Positions 54,401 through 62,595 are shown, counted from the stretch's first letter. The stretch: 64,000 nt of DNA from Neisseria animalis (GCF_900636515.1 NZ_LR134287.1:806001-870000); one strand, 5' to 3'. Notes: generated by a model not told the origin, from the letters alone. Program-made: numbers and translations.

Positions 54401-54848
54401 ATACCGCGCTGTAACCCGCGTCCACCATGCTTTTGCGCAGCGCGTCCACATCCAGCGTCTGCCCTGTTTTCAGCCAAAACGTACGCCCCGCCAGAAACGA
54501 CACCGGCGCGAGCCGCTGCATCGCCGTCGCCACGGGCACAAACAACACGTCCGCCGCGCCGCTTTTCACCAGCCACAAGGCCGAGAGCCGCTCCGAAACC
54601 AAATCCTGATGCGGCGAAAAACGCTCGTAAGGCAGCGTTTCCCAGTCGGGCAGGAACACGGCGGTGTCCTGCGGGCGGAAAAAACGCCATGCCGTCTGAA
54701 GCCGCAACGCCTGCTCCGCGTCTTGCGCGAACACGACCTTGAGCTGTTTTTCAGGCAGGTGCCGCGCCAATGCCAACGGCAGCGAGCCTTTGGAAAGATG
54801 AAGCCAGCGGGATTTTTCTCGTATTTTGGGAAGGGGGTAGGCGATCAT
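51411..54848 (-). CDS. mfd: Transcription-repair coupling factor Mfd
   Basis: A 1145-residue translocase that removes stalled RNA polymerase and recruits UvrA. N-terminal UvrB-homology region (FLPDWETLPYERFSPHQDL, GEFAVRGGIVDLFP), RNA-polymerase-interaction domain (GDPVVHEEHGIGRYMGL near 490), helicase motifs with Walker A GDVGFGKTEVALRAAF near 642 and DEEHRFGVRQKE, IETGIDIPNANTIIINRAD, and a C-terminal TRCF domain. Several uptake sequences lie in the gene. Monocistronic. Confidence 0.98.
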   Translation of the reverse strand: MIAYPLPKIREKSRWLHLSKGSLPLALARHLPEKQLKVVFAQDAEQALRLQTAWRFFRPQDTAVFLPDWETLPYERFSPHQDLVSERLSALWLVKSGAADVLFVPVATAMQRLAPVSFLAGRTFWLKTGQTLDVDALRKSMVDAGYSAVSNVVAAGEFAVRGGIVDLFPMGAETPYRIDLFDDEIDSIKTFDPDTQRTLAPVSEIRLLPAHEFPTDAEAQKIFRSRFREEINANPNDAAVYKAVSSAQFGAGVEYYLPLFFEDECATLFDYIGENALTVCMGDVHAAAARFAADVKSRFAMAQGDETYPPLHPQHLYLTADQFAGRLKPYPQIWPDLDNTHDLPDVAVNRQSETPLAALQNFQTAFGGRILLCAESAGRRETMLGFFAQHGLKPKSVDGWQAFLDSGAGLCITVTPLAYGFQLPADWALLPDSHHAAASAAKPIAVITESDLYQYVAKSRTTRRKKHAQVSDGLLRDLAEINTGDPVVHEEHGIGRYMGLVTMDLGGETAEMMLLEYAGEAQLYVPVSQLHLISRYSGHAYENVQLHKLGSGAWGKAKRKAAEKARDTAAELLNLYAQRAAQEGHKFTFDEDDYLAFADGFGYEETEDQAAAIAAVIKDLTQGKPMDRLICGDVGFGKTEVALRAAFVAVMGGKQVAVLAPTTLLVEQHAQNFADRFADFPVKVAGLSRFNSSKATAQTLEGMAEGTVDIVIGTHKLVQDDIKFKNLGLVIIDEEHRFGVRQKEQLKRLRANVDILTMTATPIPRTLSMALEGLRDFSLITTAPSRRLAVKTFVKPFSEAHIREAVLRELKRGGQVFFLHNEVDTIANMRERLETLLPEARIGVAHGQLRERELEQVMRDFLQQRFNVLLCSTIIETGIDIPNANTIIINRADKFGLAQLHQLRGRVGRSHHQAYAYLLTPEHLTKDAEKRLDAIAAADELGAGFTLAMQDLEIRGAGEILGEGQSGEMMQVGFTLYTEMLKQAVRDLKKGRQPDLDAPLGVTTEIKLHSPALLPDSYCPDIHERLVLYKRLATCETVQQINAIHEELVDRFGLPEQPVKTLIESHHLRLAAKELGITVIDATGEAATFTFGKNTRIEPADIILLMQSNKNYRFAGADKLRVEMEMEDIETKINRVKAVISKLKG

Positions 54849-55026
54849 GGTGTGATGAAAAGCGTGTGCGGCCGTTTGGAAATTTGCAGACGGCCTGATG
54901 ATGGTAAATGGGGAATTTTAACAGATTACGCGGGCTTCTTCAGGGAAAACATCTGTTTGTTTCTGCTTTTTGATGATTGGGCGGGTGGCGTTACCCGCTC
55001 ATTTTTAAGATTTAAATTAATAAAAC

Positions 55027-55057
55027 TTGACAAATCTTTTTTTTTTTTTACGATAAT
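55027..55057 (+). promoter_or_regulatory. Promoter with T13 homopolymer spacer
   Basis: A perfect -35 box TTGACA (55027-55032) is followed by AAATC, thirteen T (55037-55049) and a -10 candidate TACGAT (55049-55054, 16-nt spacer) or GATAAT (55052-55057, 19-nt spacer). Slippage in the T tract would change the spacer around the optimum of 17, the mechanism known for Neisseria porA, fetA and opc promoters. The first gene downstream starts at 55216. Confidence 0.7.
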
Positions 55058-55061
55058 GGTA

Positions 55062-55098
55062 CTTCATCTGTTGGGTTGTCGGACATCTTTAGATGAAG
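55062..55098 (+). other. Leader hairpin
   Basis: CTTCATCT and AGATGAAG (8-bp perfect stem, 21-nt loop) directly after the promoter element, within the predicted leader of the lipoprotein transcript. No T run follows, so it is not an ordinary terminator. Confidence 0.45.
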
Positions 55099-55215
55099 GG
55101 GATATATAGTCGGCGCAATGATTATTGTTGCTTCATCGGTACGGCCGGCGGTCTGCCGCTCCGCACCGGCGGCATTGCTCCGGATATATTGGATTGATAT
55201 GAAAAGGGTATAGCC

Positions 55216-55482
55216 GTGAACAAACTACTTTTTTTGATTTTTTCCTCTTTTTTGCTCAATGCTTGTGTGGCGACCGTGCCGGTTGTGGCGGAGAGTGATG
55301 AGGAAATTGCGAAACGGCGTTTGGCGGTTCTGCAGCTTGAAGACGGCAATTACCGTCGCGAGCGCAAAATCCGTCAAGATGCTATTGATGACCTCGGCAC
55401 GATGCAGATGAATACGGCGAAAGCCATCAATAAGGCAAATGAAAATAGAAGTAAGCAACGCAATATTTATATTATCCGGTAA
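55216..55482 (+). CDS. Small lipoprotein, unknown function
   Basis: 88 residues with a GTG start. Lipoprotein signal MNKLLFLIFSSFLLNAC (lipobox LNAC), then a charged helical stretch (DEEIAKRRLAVLQLEDGNY) and ending RNIYIIR. No family recognised. It is the first gene after the T13 promoter and 18 bp before another small lipoprotein gene. Confidence 0.72.
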   Translation: MNKLLFLIFSSFLLNACVATVPVVAESDEEIAKRRLAVLQLEDGNYRRERKIRQDAIDDLGTMQMNTAKAINKANENRSKQRNIYIIR

Positions 55483-55500
55483 GTTTTGAAAGGAAACGAC

Positions 55501-55788
55501 ATGAAACATTTTGTTTTGATTTTGGCAAGTGCGGCGGTACTGGCCGCTTGCGGTACGATGGGCGGTACGGATTCGACAACGATTAATCAGGTGCGCGGTA
55601 AAAACGGTGCGCTACTGACTGATGCGGAAATGCGCCAGCAAAACCGCCAGCGTGAAAGTGAGCTGACGGAATCGGCAGCCAAGACGGCCAAAATCCGTAT
55701 GGCGGCAGACAGTGCGCGCGAGGGAGTCAGCGCTGTGCGCGAAGGAATTAATGTTCTGCGCGAGTTGCGTTCGGTGTTCGGGCGTTGA
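55501..55788 (+). CDS. Small lipoprotein, unknown function
   Basis: 95 residues from ATG 55501 (MKHFVLILASAAVLAAC, lipobox LAAC), preceded by GAAAGGA. The mature part is helical and charged (LLTDAEMRQQNRQRESELTE, then AREGVSAVREGINVLRELRS). Not recognised. Likely cotranscribed with the lipoprotein gene before it and ended by the terminator at 55808. Confidence 0.75.
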   Translation: MKHFVLILASAAVLAACGTMGGTDSTTINQVRGKNGALLTDAEMRQQNRQRESELTESAAKTAKIRMAADSAREGVSAVREGINVLRELRSVFGR

Positions 55789-55807
55789 TATTTGGGTTTG
55801 AAACCGT

Positions 55808-55855
55808 AAAAAGCCGTCTGCAAAACAGCATATTGCGTTTTGCAGACGGCTTTTT
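55808..55855. terminator. Inverted uptake-sequence terminator (lipoprotein operon / yceI gene)
   Basis: A 19-bp stem AAAAAGCCGTCTGCAAAAC with complement between convergent genes. Confidence 0.88.
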
Positions 55856-55909
55856 CGCGGGAGTGCCGGTTGCAGGCAGTTCCCATTTTGTTATTCACGG
55901 TTGGTTTGG

Positions 55910-56482
55910 TTACATTTTGTCTTGTTTGACGGCTTCAACTTGGATGTTGAGTTTGACTTTTTTGGTCATGCCGGCATCAACCAGATAGTTCATGCCCCAT
56001 TTGCTGCGGTCGATGGTGGTGGAAAAGTCGCCGCCGCATACTTCGGCTTTGGCCATCGGGCTGTTGTAGCAGTTGAATTTTTCTGCTTTCAGTTTGACCG
56101 GATGGGTTTTGCCCAGCAGGGTCAGTTTGCCGTCAACCGATACCAGTTTTTTGCCGGAATAGTTGAATTTGGTGGAAACAAAGCGCATTTCGGGGAATTG
56201 CGCGGCATTGAACAAGTCGGCGGAAAGCAGGTGTTCGGTAAACTGCGGAGAGCTGGATTGCAGCGACTGAACGGGAATGGTCAGGTCGATTGCGCCTTGG
56301 CGTCGGGCTTTGTCAAACTGCATCAAGCCGTTCAAGCCGTAAAAGCCGCCGACATTGGTGCTGGTGGCAAAATGGTCGATGGCAAAGCGGGCGTTGGTGT
56401 GGAACGGGTCGATTTTGTAGGTTGCGGCAGAAGCTGAAGCTGCGGCCGCGGCAAACAGGGCGGTCAGGATGATTTTTTTCAT
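55910..56482 (-). CDS. YceI-family periplasmic protein
   Basis: 190 residues from ATG 56482 (MKKIILTALFAAAAASASAA signal peptide); the open frame further upstream has no support. The YceI beta-barrel, a lipocalin-like fold binding polyprenyl-type lipids, is indicated by YKIDPFHTNARFAIDHFATS, VGGFYGLNGLMQFD, and SKWGMNYLVDAGMTKKVKL at the end. Neisseria homologues are known surface or secreted antigens of uncertain function. Confidence 0.88.
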   Translation of the reverse strand: MKKIILTALFAAAAASASAATYKIDPFHTNARFAIDHFATSTNVGGFYGLNGLMQFDKARRQGAIDLTIPVQSLQSSSPQFTEHLLSADLFNAAQFPEMRFVSTKFNYSGKKLVSVDGKLTLLGKTHPVKLKAEKFNCYNSPMAKAEVCGGDFSTTIDRSKWGMNYLVDAGMTKKVKLNIQVEAVKQDKM

Positions 56483-56641
56483 GATGGCTCCTCTGTATCG
56501 GAAAAGTTGTGCGGAATATCCGGCGGCACCAAACGACACGGCGGCTGGACAGGTTTGAATACCCATTCTAGCATGAAAAGGTGAAATAATTGTTTTTCAA
56601 GTGTTAATGCAGCGTTTCGTATCTGTTGATGATTGATATTC

Positions 56642-56690
56642 AGGCCGTCTGCAAAACAGATGGCGGAAATGATGTTTTTGCAGACGGCCT
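56642..56690. terminator. Inverted uptake-sequence pair upstream of alaA-type gene
   Basis: AGGCCGTCTGCAAAA and TTTTTGCAGACGGCCT around a loop of about 18 bases in the divergent region between the YceI and aminotransferase genes. As it does not follow a gene end it may act only as an uptake site. Confidence 0.55.
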
Positions 56691-56806
56691 TGGGTTGAAA
56701 TATGAAAAATATTCTGCGCCGCACTCTTTCCATTCGGCGGCAAACAGGGTACATTTATCCTTATTATCTGTAATGTTTATTGGAAAAGAAGAATAGGGGT
56801 TATATC

Positions 56807-58021
56807 ATGGAGCGTTTCTCCAAATCGACCAAGCTGGATCATGTTTGCTACGATATTCGCGGCCCGGTGCACAAAGAAGCGCTGCGCCTTGAGGAAGAGG
56901 GGCATAAAATCCTCAAACTCAATATCGGCAATCCCGCGCCGTTCGGTTTTGAAGCGCCCGATGAAATTTTGGTGGACGTTATCCGCAATCTGCCCACTTC
57001 GCAAGGTTATTGCGACTCCAAAGGGCTGTATTCGGCGCGTAAGGCAATCGTGCATTATTATCAGACCAAAGGCATACGGGAAATGACGGTTGACGATGTG
57101 TACATCGGCAACGGCGTATCCGAGCTGATTACCATGTCGATGCAGGCTCTGCTGAATGACGGCGACGAAATCCTGATTCCCGCACCGGATTATCCCTTGT
57201 GGACGGCGGCGGCAACATTGGCGGGCGGTACGGTACGCCATTATCTTTGCGATGAAGAAAATGATTGGTTTCCGGACTTGGCGGATATGGAGGCAAAAAT
57301 CACGCCGCGGACCAAAGCGATTGTGGTCATCAATCCGAATAACCCGACCGGTGCGGTGTACAGTAAAGAAATTCTGCTGGAAATCATCGAATTGGCGCGC
57401 ACGCACGGCCTGATTATTTTTGCAGACGAGATTTACGACAAGATTCTGTACGATGGTGCCGTCCACCACCACATCGCCGCGCTTGCCCCCGATTTGCTGA
57501 CCGTAACACTCAACGGCTTGTCTAAGGCTTACCGTGTTGCCGGTTTCCGTCAGGGGTGGATGGTGTTGAACGGGCCGAAGCAGCATGCCAAGGGCTACAT
57601 CGAAGGTTTGGATATGCTCGCTTCCATGCGTTTGTGTGCCACCACGCCCATGCAGCATGCGATTCAGACGGCCTTGGGCGGTTATCAGAGCATCAACGAG
57701 TTTATCCTGCCGGGAGGACGCTTGCTGGAACAGCGCAACCGTGCTTACGAATTGTTGACGGAAATTCCCGGCATCAGTTGCGTGAAGCCGATGGGTGCCA
57801 TGTATATGTTTCCGAAAATCGATACCGAAATGTATGGCATTCGCGACGACATGAAATTTGTTTATGATCTGCTGGTGCAGGAGAAAGTTTTGCTGGTTCA
57901 GGGTTCGGGTTTCAACTGGATCAAGCCCGACCATTTCCGTATCGTTACCCTGCCGCATATCCACCAAATTGAAGAAGCAATGGAAAAATTGGCTCGTTTC
58001 CTGAATAATTACCGCCAATAA
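56807..58021 (+). CDS. alaA: Pyridoxal-phosphate aminotransferase, AlaA type
   Basis: 404 residues from ATG 56807 (MERFSKSTKLDHVCYDIRGP). This beginning and the motifs LKLNIGNPAPFGF, YIGNGVSELI, INPNNPTGAVYSKE, FADEIYDKILYDGA and the PLP lysine in NGLSKAYRVAGFRQGW match the alanine-forming glutamate-pyruvate aminotransferase AlaA. Length equals the E. coli enzyme. Single gene. A long open frame on the other strand over the same DNA is only a shadow. Confidence 0.9.
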   Translation: MERFSKSTKLDHVCYDIRGPVHKEALRLEEEGHKILKLNIGNPAPFGFEAPDEILVDVIRNLPTSQGYCDSKGLYSARKAIVHYYQTKGIREMTVDDVYIGNGVSELITMSMQALLNDGDEILIPAPDYPLWTAAATLAGGTVRHYLCDEENDWFPDLADMEAKITPRTKAIVVINPNNPTGAVYSKEILLEIIELARTHGLIIFADEIYDKILYDGAVHHHIAALAPDLLTVTLNGLSKAYRVAGFRQGWMVLNGPKQHAKGYIEGLDMLASMRLCATTPMQHAIQTALGGYQSINEFILPGGRLLEQRNRAYELLTEIPGISCVKPMGAMYMFPKIDTEMYGIRDDMKFVYDLLVQEKVLLVQGSGFNWIKPDHFRIVTLPHIHQIEEAMEKLARFLNNYRQ

Positions 58022-58186
58022 ATACTTGAAATCAGGCGGCTATACTCCCATATTTCCAAACAGTAGTAGTAATTCATAGTTCCGGATAATCAATATTATT
58101 TGAACTATAAATTATACAAATCATTTTAGTTGCGCTAGAATGTACGGATTATTTTTCTTAACCAACCCATTTTTAAGGAGCTTAAC

Positions 58187-58921
58187 ATGGCTTTTGTAGA
58201 TATTTCCGGTCAAAACGTACCTAACGTTGTATTCCACACCCGTCAAGGCGATGCGTGGAAAGATGTTTCTACCGATGATTTGTTCAAAGGTAAAAAAGTA
58301 GCCGTATTCTCTCTGCCGGGCGCATTTACCCCGACTTGTTCTTCTACCCACCTGCCTCGTTACAACGAGCTGGCTAAAGAATTTTTCGCCCGCGGCTTCG
58401 ACAGCATTTTGTGCGTTTCTGTAAACGACACTTTCGTGATGAACGCTTGGTTGGCTGACCAAGAAGCTGAAAACATCATCGTTGTACCGGACGGTAACTG
58501 CGAATTCACCAAAGGCATGGGCATGCTGGTGTCTAAAGAGCAACTGGGCTTCGGTGACCGCTCTTGGCGTTACTCTATGATCGTTAACGACGGCAAAATC
58601 GAAAAAATGTTCATCGAGCCGGAAAAAGAAGGCGATCCGTTTGAAGTGTCTGATGCCGACACCATGCTGAAATTTGTTGACCCTGAGTGGAAAGAGCAAC
58701 CTTCCGTATCCATCATCACCAAACCGGGTTGCGAATTCTGCGCCAAAGCCAAAGCTCTGTTGGCTGAAAAAGGTCTGGCTTACGAAGAAATCGTATTGGG
58801 TCGCGATGCTTCTGTTACTTCAGTACGCGCGATTACCGGCAAAACTTCTGCTCCTCAAGTCTTCATCGGCGGCCAATACATCGGCGGCAGCGAAGAGCTG
58901 GCAGCATACTTTGCCAAATAA
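58187..58921 (+). CDS. Peroxiredoxin-glutaredoxin hybrid protein
   Basis: 244 residues. The N-terminal peroxiredoxin-5-type domain (1-160) has the peroxidatic Cys in SLPGAFTPTCSSTHLPR. The C-terminal glutaredoxin domain (about 170-244) has KPGCEFCAKAK (CxxC) and the GSH-binding TSAPQVFIGGQYIGGSEEL. The fusion reduces hydroperoxides with glutathione and is known in Neisseria and Haemophilus. Codon choice (many GCT, GTA, CTG) suggests high expression. AAGGAG ribosome site. Confidence 0.96.
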   Translation: MAFVDISGQNVPNVVFHTRQGDAWKDVSTDDLFKGKKVAVFSLPGAFTPTCSSTHLPRYNELAKEFFARGFDSILCVSVNDTFVMNAWLADQEAENIIVVPDGNCEFTKGMGMLVSKEQLGFGDRSWRYSMIVNDGKIEKMFIEPEKEGDPFEVSDADTMLKFVDPEWKEQPSVSIITKPGCEFCAKAKALLAEKGLAYEEIVLGRDASVTSVRAITGKTSAPQVFIGGQYIGGSEELAAYFAK

Positions 58922-58946
58922 TTGCTGAACGGCACAGCCGGACAGT

Positions 58947-58982
58947 AAAGGCCGTCTGCAAAACAGGATTTTACAGACGGCC
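58947..58982 (+). terminator. Inverted uptake-sequence terminator of Prx-Grx gene
   Basis: AAAGGCCGTCTGCAAAA pairs with the TTTTACAGACGGCCT arm (one changed base), 26 bp after the stop. Confidence 0.8.
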
Positions 58983-59237
58983 TGCCCGATAACCGTAGAG
59001 TTATTCGGGTAATGCAGTTTCTTCAGACGCTGCATTACCCGAATGGCTCTATATTTCAATCGGCAACAGCGATTGTAAAATTTAATAAACGCGTTCATCA
59101 AACGCTTATGCCGTCTGCAAAATACCGTTAAGGCGAAAGCCGTACTCCGGATACAAAAGGGAGCGTGCAGTTTGGATTTTGTTATCCGCTGCTTTTACGG
59201 AGTCTGTTTTGCAGACGGCCTTCAGAAAGGAAAAAAC

Positions 59238-60644
59238 ATGAAACAAATCCAAGCAGATGTAGTGGTGATTGGCGGCGGTACGGCCGGTATGGGCGCATTC
59301 CGCAATGCGCGCCTGCATACCGGCAATGTTTACCTGATTGAAAGCCACGTCTACGGCACTACCTGCGCCCGTGTCGGCTGTATGCCTTCCAAGCTGCTGA
59401 TTGCCGCTGCCGAATCGCGCCATCACGCGCTGCATACCGATCCTTTCGGTGTTCATCTGGATAAAAACAGCATTACGGTAAACGGCGAAGAGGTCATGCA
59501 CCGTGTGAAATCCGAGCGCGACCGCTTTGTCGGCTTCGTCGTCAGCGATGTGGAAGAATGGCCTGCCGACAAACGCATCATGGGTCATGCCAAGTTTATC
59601 GACGCGCATACCGTACAAATCGACGACCACACGCAAATTACAGCCAAGAGCTTTGTGATTGCCAGCGGTTCCCGTCCGATTATCGTTCCCGATTGGGAAA
59701 AACTGGGCGACCGCCTGATTATCAACGATGACGTATTCTCTTGGGAAACCCTGCCGAAAAGCGTAGCCGTATTCGGTCCGGGCGTGATCGGCTTGGAATT
59801 GGGTCAGGCACTGCACCGCTTGGGCGTGAAAGTGGAAATCTTCGGTAAAGGCGGTTTGTTGGGCGGTATTTCCGATCCGGTCGTATTGGAAGAAGCCAAA
59901 GCCGTGTTTGGTTCCGAATTGACGCTGCACTTGGATGCGGAAACCGAAGTATCGAAAAATGCAGACGGCAATGTGGTTGTGAAATGGAGTGAAGGCGGCG
60001 AAAGCGGCGAATTTACCGCCGAATATATGTTGGCAGCCATCGGCCGCCGTCCGAATGTGGACAATATCGGTTTGGAAAACCTCGATATCGAAACCGATGC
60101 GCGCGGCGTGCCTGTTGCCAATCCGTTAACCATGCAAACCAGCATTCCGCATATTTTCATCGCGGGCGATGCCTCCAACCAGCTGCCGCTGCTGCATGAA
60201 GCCTCCGATCAGGGCAAAATCGCCGGCGACAATGCAGGCCGCTTCCCGAATATCGGCGAAGGTTTGCGCCGCAGTGCCATCGGCGTAGTATTTACCAGCC
60301 CGCAAATCGCTTCCATCGGCCTGCGTTATGCCAATGTTGCCGCACGTTATGCCGCCGAAGATTTTGTTGTCGGTGAAGTATCGTTTAAAAACCAAGGCCG
60401 CAGCCGCGTGATGTTGGTCAACCAAGGCCATATGCGCGTGTATGCCGAGCAGGGTACGGGTCTGTTCTTGGGTGCGGAAATCGTAGGTCCGGCCGCCGAG
60501 CATTTGGCACACCTGCTGGCGTGGGCGCACCAGATGAAAATGACCGTGCCGCAAATGCTGGATATGCCGTTCTATCATCCGGTGATTGAAGAAGGCTTGC
60601 GTACCGCCTTGCGCGATGTGAATGCAAAATTGAAAACAGCCTGA
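59238..60644 (+). CDS. Dihydrolipoyl-dehydrogenase-like flavoprotein
   Basis: 468 residues from ATG 59238. FAD motif VVVIGGGTAGMGAFRNAR at 8-25, redox pair in TTCARVGCMPSKLLIAA (CxxxxC), NAD motif VFGPGVIGLELGQALHRLG near 180, FIAGDAS, and a C-terminal catalytic His-Glu in FYHPVIEEGLRTAL. This places it in class I pyridine-nucleotide disulfide reductases near Lpd. It is not next to 2-oxoacid dehydrogenase genes, so the substrate may be another disulfide. Neighbours are thiol-peroxide genes. Confidence 0.85.
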   Translation: MKQIQADVVVIGGGTAGMGAFRNARLHTGNVYLIESHVYGTTCARVGCMPSKLLIAAAESRHHALHTDPFGVHLDKNSITVNGEEVMHRVKSERDRFVGFVVSDVEEWPADKRIMGHAKFIDAHTVQIDDHTQITAKSFVIASGSRPIIVPDWEKLGDRLIINDDVFSWETLPKSVAVFGPGVIGLELGQALHRLGVKVEIFGKGGLLGGISDPVVLEEAKAVFGSELTLHLDAETEVSKNADGNVVVKWSEGGESGEFTAEYMLAAIGRRPNVDNIGLENLDIETDARGVPVANPLTMQTSIPHIFIAGDASNQLPLLHEASDQGKIAGDNAGRFPNIGEGLRRSAIGVVFTSPQIASIGLRYANVAARYAAEDFVVGEVSFKNQGRSRVMLVNQGHMRVYAEQGTGLFLGAEIVGPAAEHLAHLLAWAHQMKMTVPQMLDMPFYHPVIEEGLRTALRDVNAKLKTA

Positions 60645-60664
60645 TTGCCGGTTATTTCCATCTG

Positions 60665-60726
60665 AAGGCCGTCTGAAAACCCGATACAGCGTAATGATGC
60701 GCCGTATGGGTTTTCAGACGGCCTTT
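60665..60726 (+). terminator. Inverted uptake-sequence terminator (TGAA type)
   Basis: AAGGCCGTCTGAAAACCC pairs with GGGTTTTCAGACGGCCTT, plus an inner GATAC/GTATC pairing. Unlike most terminators in the window it uses the TGAAA form of the uptake sequence. Confidence 0.88.
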
Positions 60727-60833
60727 TATAGTCGAATAAAATAAGAATGAGACAAGGCAGCGAAGCCGCAGACAGTACACATAGTACGGCAAGGCAAAGC
60801 AACGCTGTATCATTCTTATTTTAAATGACTATA
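60727..60833 (+). repeat. Correia-type repeat element (107 bp), copy 6
   Basis: Forward copy fused directly to the preceding terminator, at the convergent 3' ends of the flavoprotein and AraC genes. Same ends and length as copies 2, 3 and 5. Confidence 0.93.
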
Positions 60834-60843
60834 TCATTCAACA

Positions 60844-61836
60844 TCAAATATGATAGGCCGGTTCCATAGGTTCGGAACCGGCATAACCGTCTGCCGCGTT
60901 GTGCGGGTTTCCGCCGGTATTTTCCTGTTTTTCTTGTGTTTTACGATATTGGCCCGGAGACGTACCGAATTGTTTTTTGAAGGCTTTGCCGAAATGCGTT
61001 TCCGATTGGAAGCCGACTTTCAACGCGATGGACAACACGGATTCCGCAGACTGTTTCAGCAGCAGCGCGGCCTGTTGCAGGCGGATATAGTTGACGAAGG
61101 CGTGGGGACTGATACCGGTTTGCTGCTTGAACAGCCGCATCAGCTGCGCCCTTGAGAGATGGGCGGTTTCGGACATTTGCCCGACATTCCATTGACGTTC
61201 GGGGTGCTTGACCACTTCCTGTATCAAATGTTGCAAACGCCTGTCGTGCCAGCCCTTGAGTATGCCGCTTAAGGCGGTTTTTCCGCTGCCGTCCAGATAA
61301 GTGCGTACCAGCAAGACCAGCAAAATGGCAGACAAGGCGTTTACCACGGCAGCCGAGCCGTATTGCGGCTGCTCGCTTTCGTATTGGAGCATCGCAGCCA
61401 GACATTGCAGGGAAGGGTGGGACAAATTCAGTAAAACCATTTCCGGCAGATTATTCATAATGTCTGCGTGTTCGGTATATTCGAAACGGGCGCAGAAAAA
61501 GCTGACGTCCGGCGCACCGGAGGAGCCGTTTTGCTTTAATTGGAAAACACCGTTGTGCGAAACCGCCGGCCTGTCGGCGGCATTGTCGCAGTCCGGCCGG
61601 CTGCTGAGCGTATGCGCGGCGGTACGCGGAAAGAAAATCACATCGCCCGCTTTCATCAAACGTGCGGAATCTTCGCCGTCGATGTGGATATAGCCCGAAC
61701 CCGAAGTAACGATATGCACCAAGCCGCAATTCTGTTCGGATTCGTGGCGGACATACCATTTTTCCCGAAAAACGCATTGCACATCAATGCTGCCCCTGAT
61801 TTGGGCAAATTGAACCAGCCTGTCTAAAATATCCAT
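60844..61836 (-). CDS. AraC-family transcriptional regulator, MtrA-like
   Basis: 330 residues. N-terminal cupin-type sensing domain (GLVHIVTSGSGYIHIDGED near 38-56, KAGDVIFFPRTAAHTLSS) and a C-terminal double HTH (LSRAQLMRLFKQQTGISPHA and ALKVGFQSETHFGKAFKKQF near 280). Resembles gonococcal MtrA, activator of the MtrCDE efflux pump, including the start MDILDRLVQFAQIRGSIDVQ. Here no pump genes are adjacent and the gene diverges from an AhpD-like gene, a likely target. It could be a paralog of true MtrA. Confidence 0.85.
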   Translation of the reverse strand: MDILDRLVQFAQIRGSIDVQCVFREKWYVRHESEQNCGLVHIVTSGSGYIHIDGEDSARLMKAGDVIFFPRTAAHTLSSRPDCDNAADRPAVSHNGVFQLKQNGSSGAPDVSFFCARFEYTEHADIMNNLPEMVLLNLSHPSLQCLAAMLQYESEQPQYGSAAVVNALSAILLVLLVRTYLDGSGKTALSGILKGWHDRRLQHLIQEVVKHPERQWNVGQMSETAHLSRAQLMRLFKQQTGISPHAFVNYIRLQQAALLLKQSAESVLSIALKVGFQSETHFGKAFKKQFGTSPGQYRKTQEKQENTGGNPHNAADGYAGSEPMEPAYHI

Positions 61837-62059
61837 ACGTTTTAACCAAAAAATGAGACAATCAGACGATTATAACAAATCATTTGTTGCAATAATGGCC
61901 ATATCCGGCAGCCCGATATGTTTTTGAATCAGTTTGCAGCGAATCCGAACCCGGGCAGCCGGATGCGGAGGCACTCAAAAATGCCGGATGTTCAGCAAAG
62001 GCGGGAAAATCCGCCGAATGATTCAGATACACGATTTCATTTTACCCGAGGAAAACGAT

Positions 62060-62395
62060 ATGTTTAAAAACTGGCCGGAACACACCACCCAGGTTAAAAA
62101 ATCATTTGCCGAATTGGGCAAGAAACACCCTAAAATGCTGCAAGCCTACGGTGCGCTGGAGCAGGCGGCTGCGGCGGAAGCCTTGGATGCCAAAACACGC
62201 GAACTGATTGCGCTGGCGGTGGCCATTACAACCCGTTGCGAAAGCTGCATCAGCGTGCACGCGGCTGCGGCGGCCAAAGCGGGCGCGACCGAGAGCGAAA
62301 TTGCCGGCGCATTGGCAACAGCGATTTCCCTGAATGCCGGTGCCGCATACACTTACGCATTGCGCGCACTGGAGGCGGTAGAAACGCAAAGCTGA
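62060..62395 (+). CDS. AhpD-like carboxymuconolactone decarboxylase family protein
   Basis: 111 residues from ATG 62060 with GAGGA upstream. Helical fold with the redox signature E(L)IALAVAITTRCESCISVHA: catalytic CxxC and the His four residues on, as in AhpD-type alkylhydroperoxidases. Such proteins pass electrons from lipoamide or other thiols to peroxides. Divergent from the AraC regulator (223 bp between starts). Confidence 0.88.
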   Translation: MFKNWPEHTTQVKKSFAELGKKHPKMLQAYGALEQAAAAEALDAKTRELIALAVAITTRCESCISVHAAAAAKAGATESEIAGALATAISLNAGAAYTYALRALEAVETQS

Positions 62396-62447
62396 TGCCG
62401 TCTGAACAGGCCGGTGCCTGTGTAAAACCGCTATTTGCGGCAAATTT

Positions 62448-62496
62448 TATACTGCCGACATTTTCAGACGGCCTGTTTTGAGTATAGTTTGAAAAA
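62448..62496. repeat. 49-bp direct repeat, left copy
   Basis: Identical to 62596-62644 (begins TATACTGCCGACATTTTCAG, includes an uptake sequence, ends GTATAGTTTGAAAAA). The two copies flank a 99-bp Correia-like stretch. Confidence 0.92.
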
Positions 62497-62595
62497 TATA
62501 GTCATTTAATACAGAATGGTACGGGTTGCTGCGCTTTGCATAAAGAGGCGGCTTGGCTAAGCTGCTTAAGCAGCAAGTCCGCCAACCCGTACCGA
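62497..62595. repeat. Correia-like degenerate element between direct repeats
   Basis: Starts TATAGTCATTTAATACAGAA, contains GGTACGGGTTGCTGCGCTTT and its internal complement CCAACCCGTACC, plus a palindrome around TAAGCTGCTTAAGCAGC. The inverted ends and middle recall the sequence at 17001-17148 and the 107-bp elements. Confidence 0.6.

Larger units (their letters stand above)
54849..55215. other. Intergenic region with phase-variable-looking promoter
   Basis: 367 bp between divergent mfd and the small lipoprotein genes. An uptake sequence lies near 54886. The T13-tract promoter (55027-55057) and a hairpin (55062-55098) are listed separately. The rest shows no gene. Confidence 0.6.

Noticed and set aside
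56777..58018. Open frame of 413 codons on the minus strand over the aminotransferase gene
   Set aside because: It is the codon shadow of alaA on the other strand, has no ribosome site and reads as His/Arg/Gln-rich sequence without a family.
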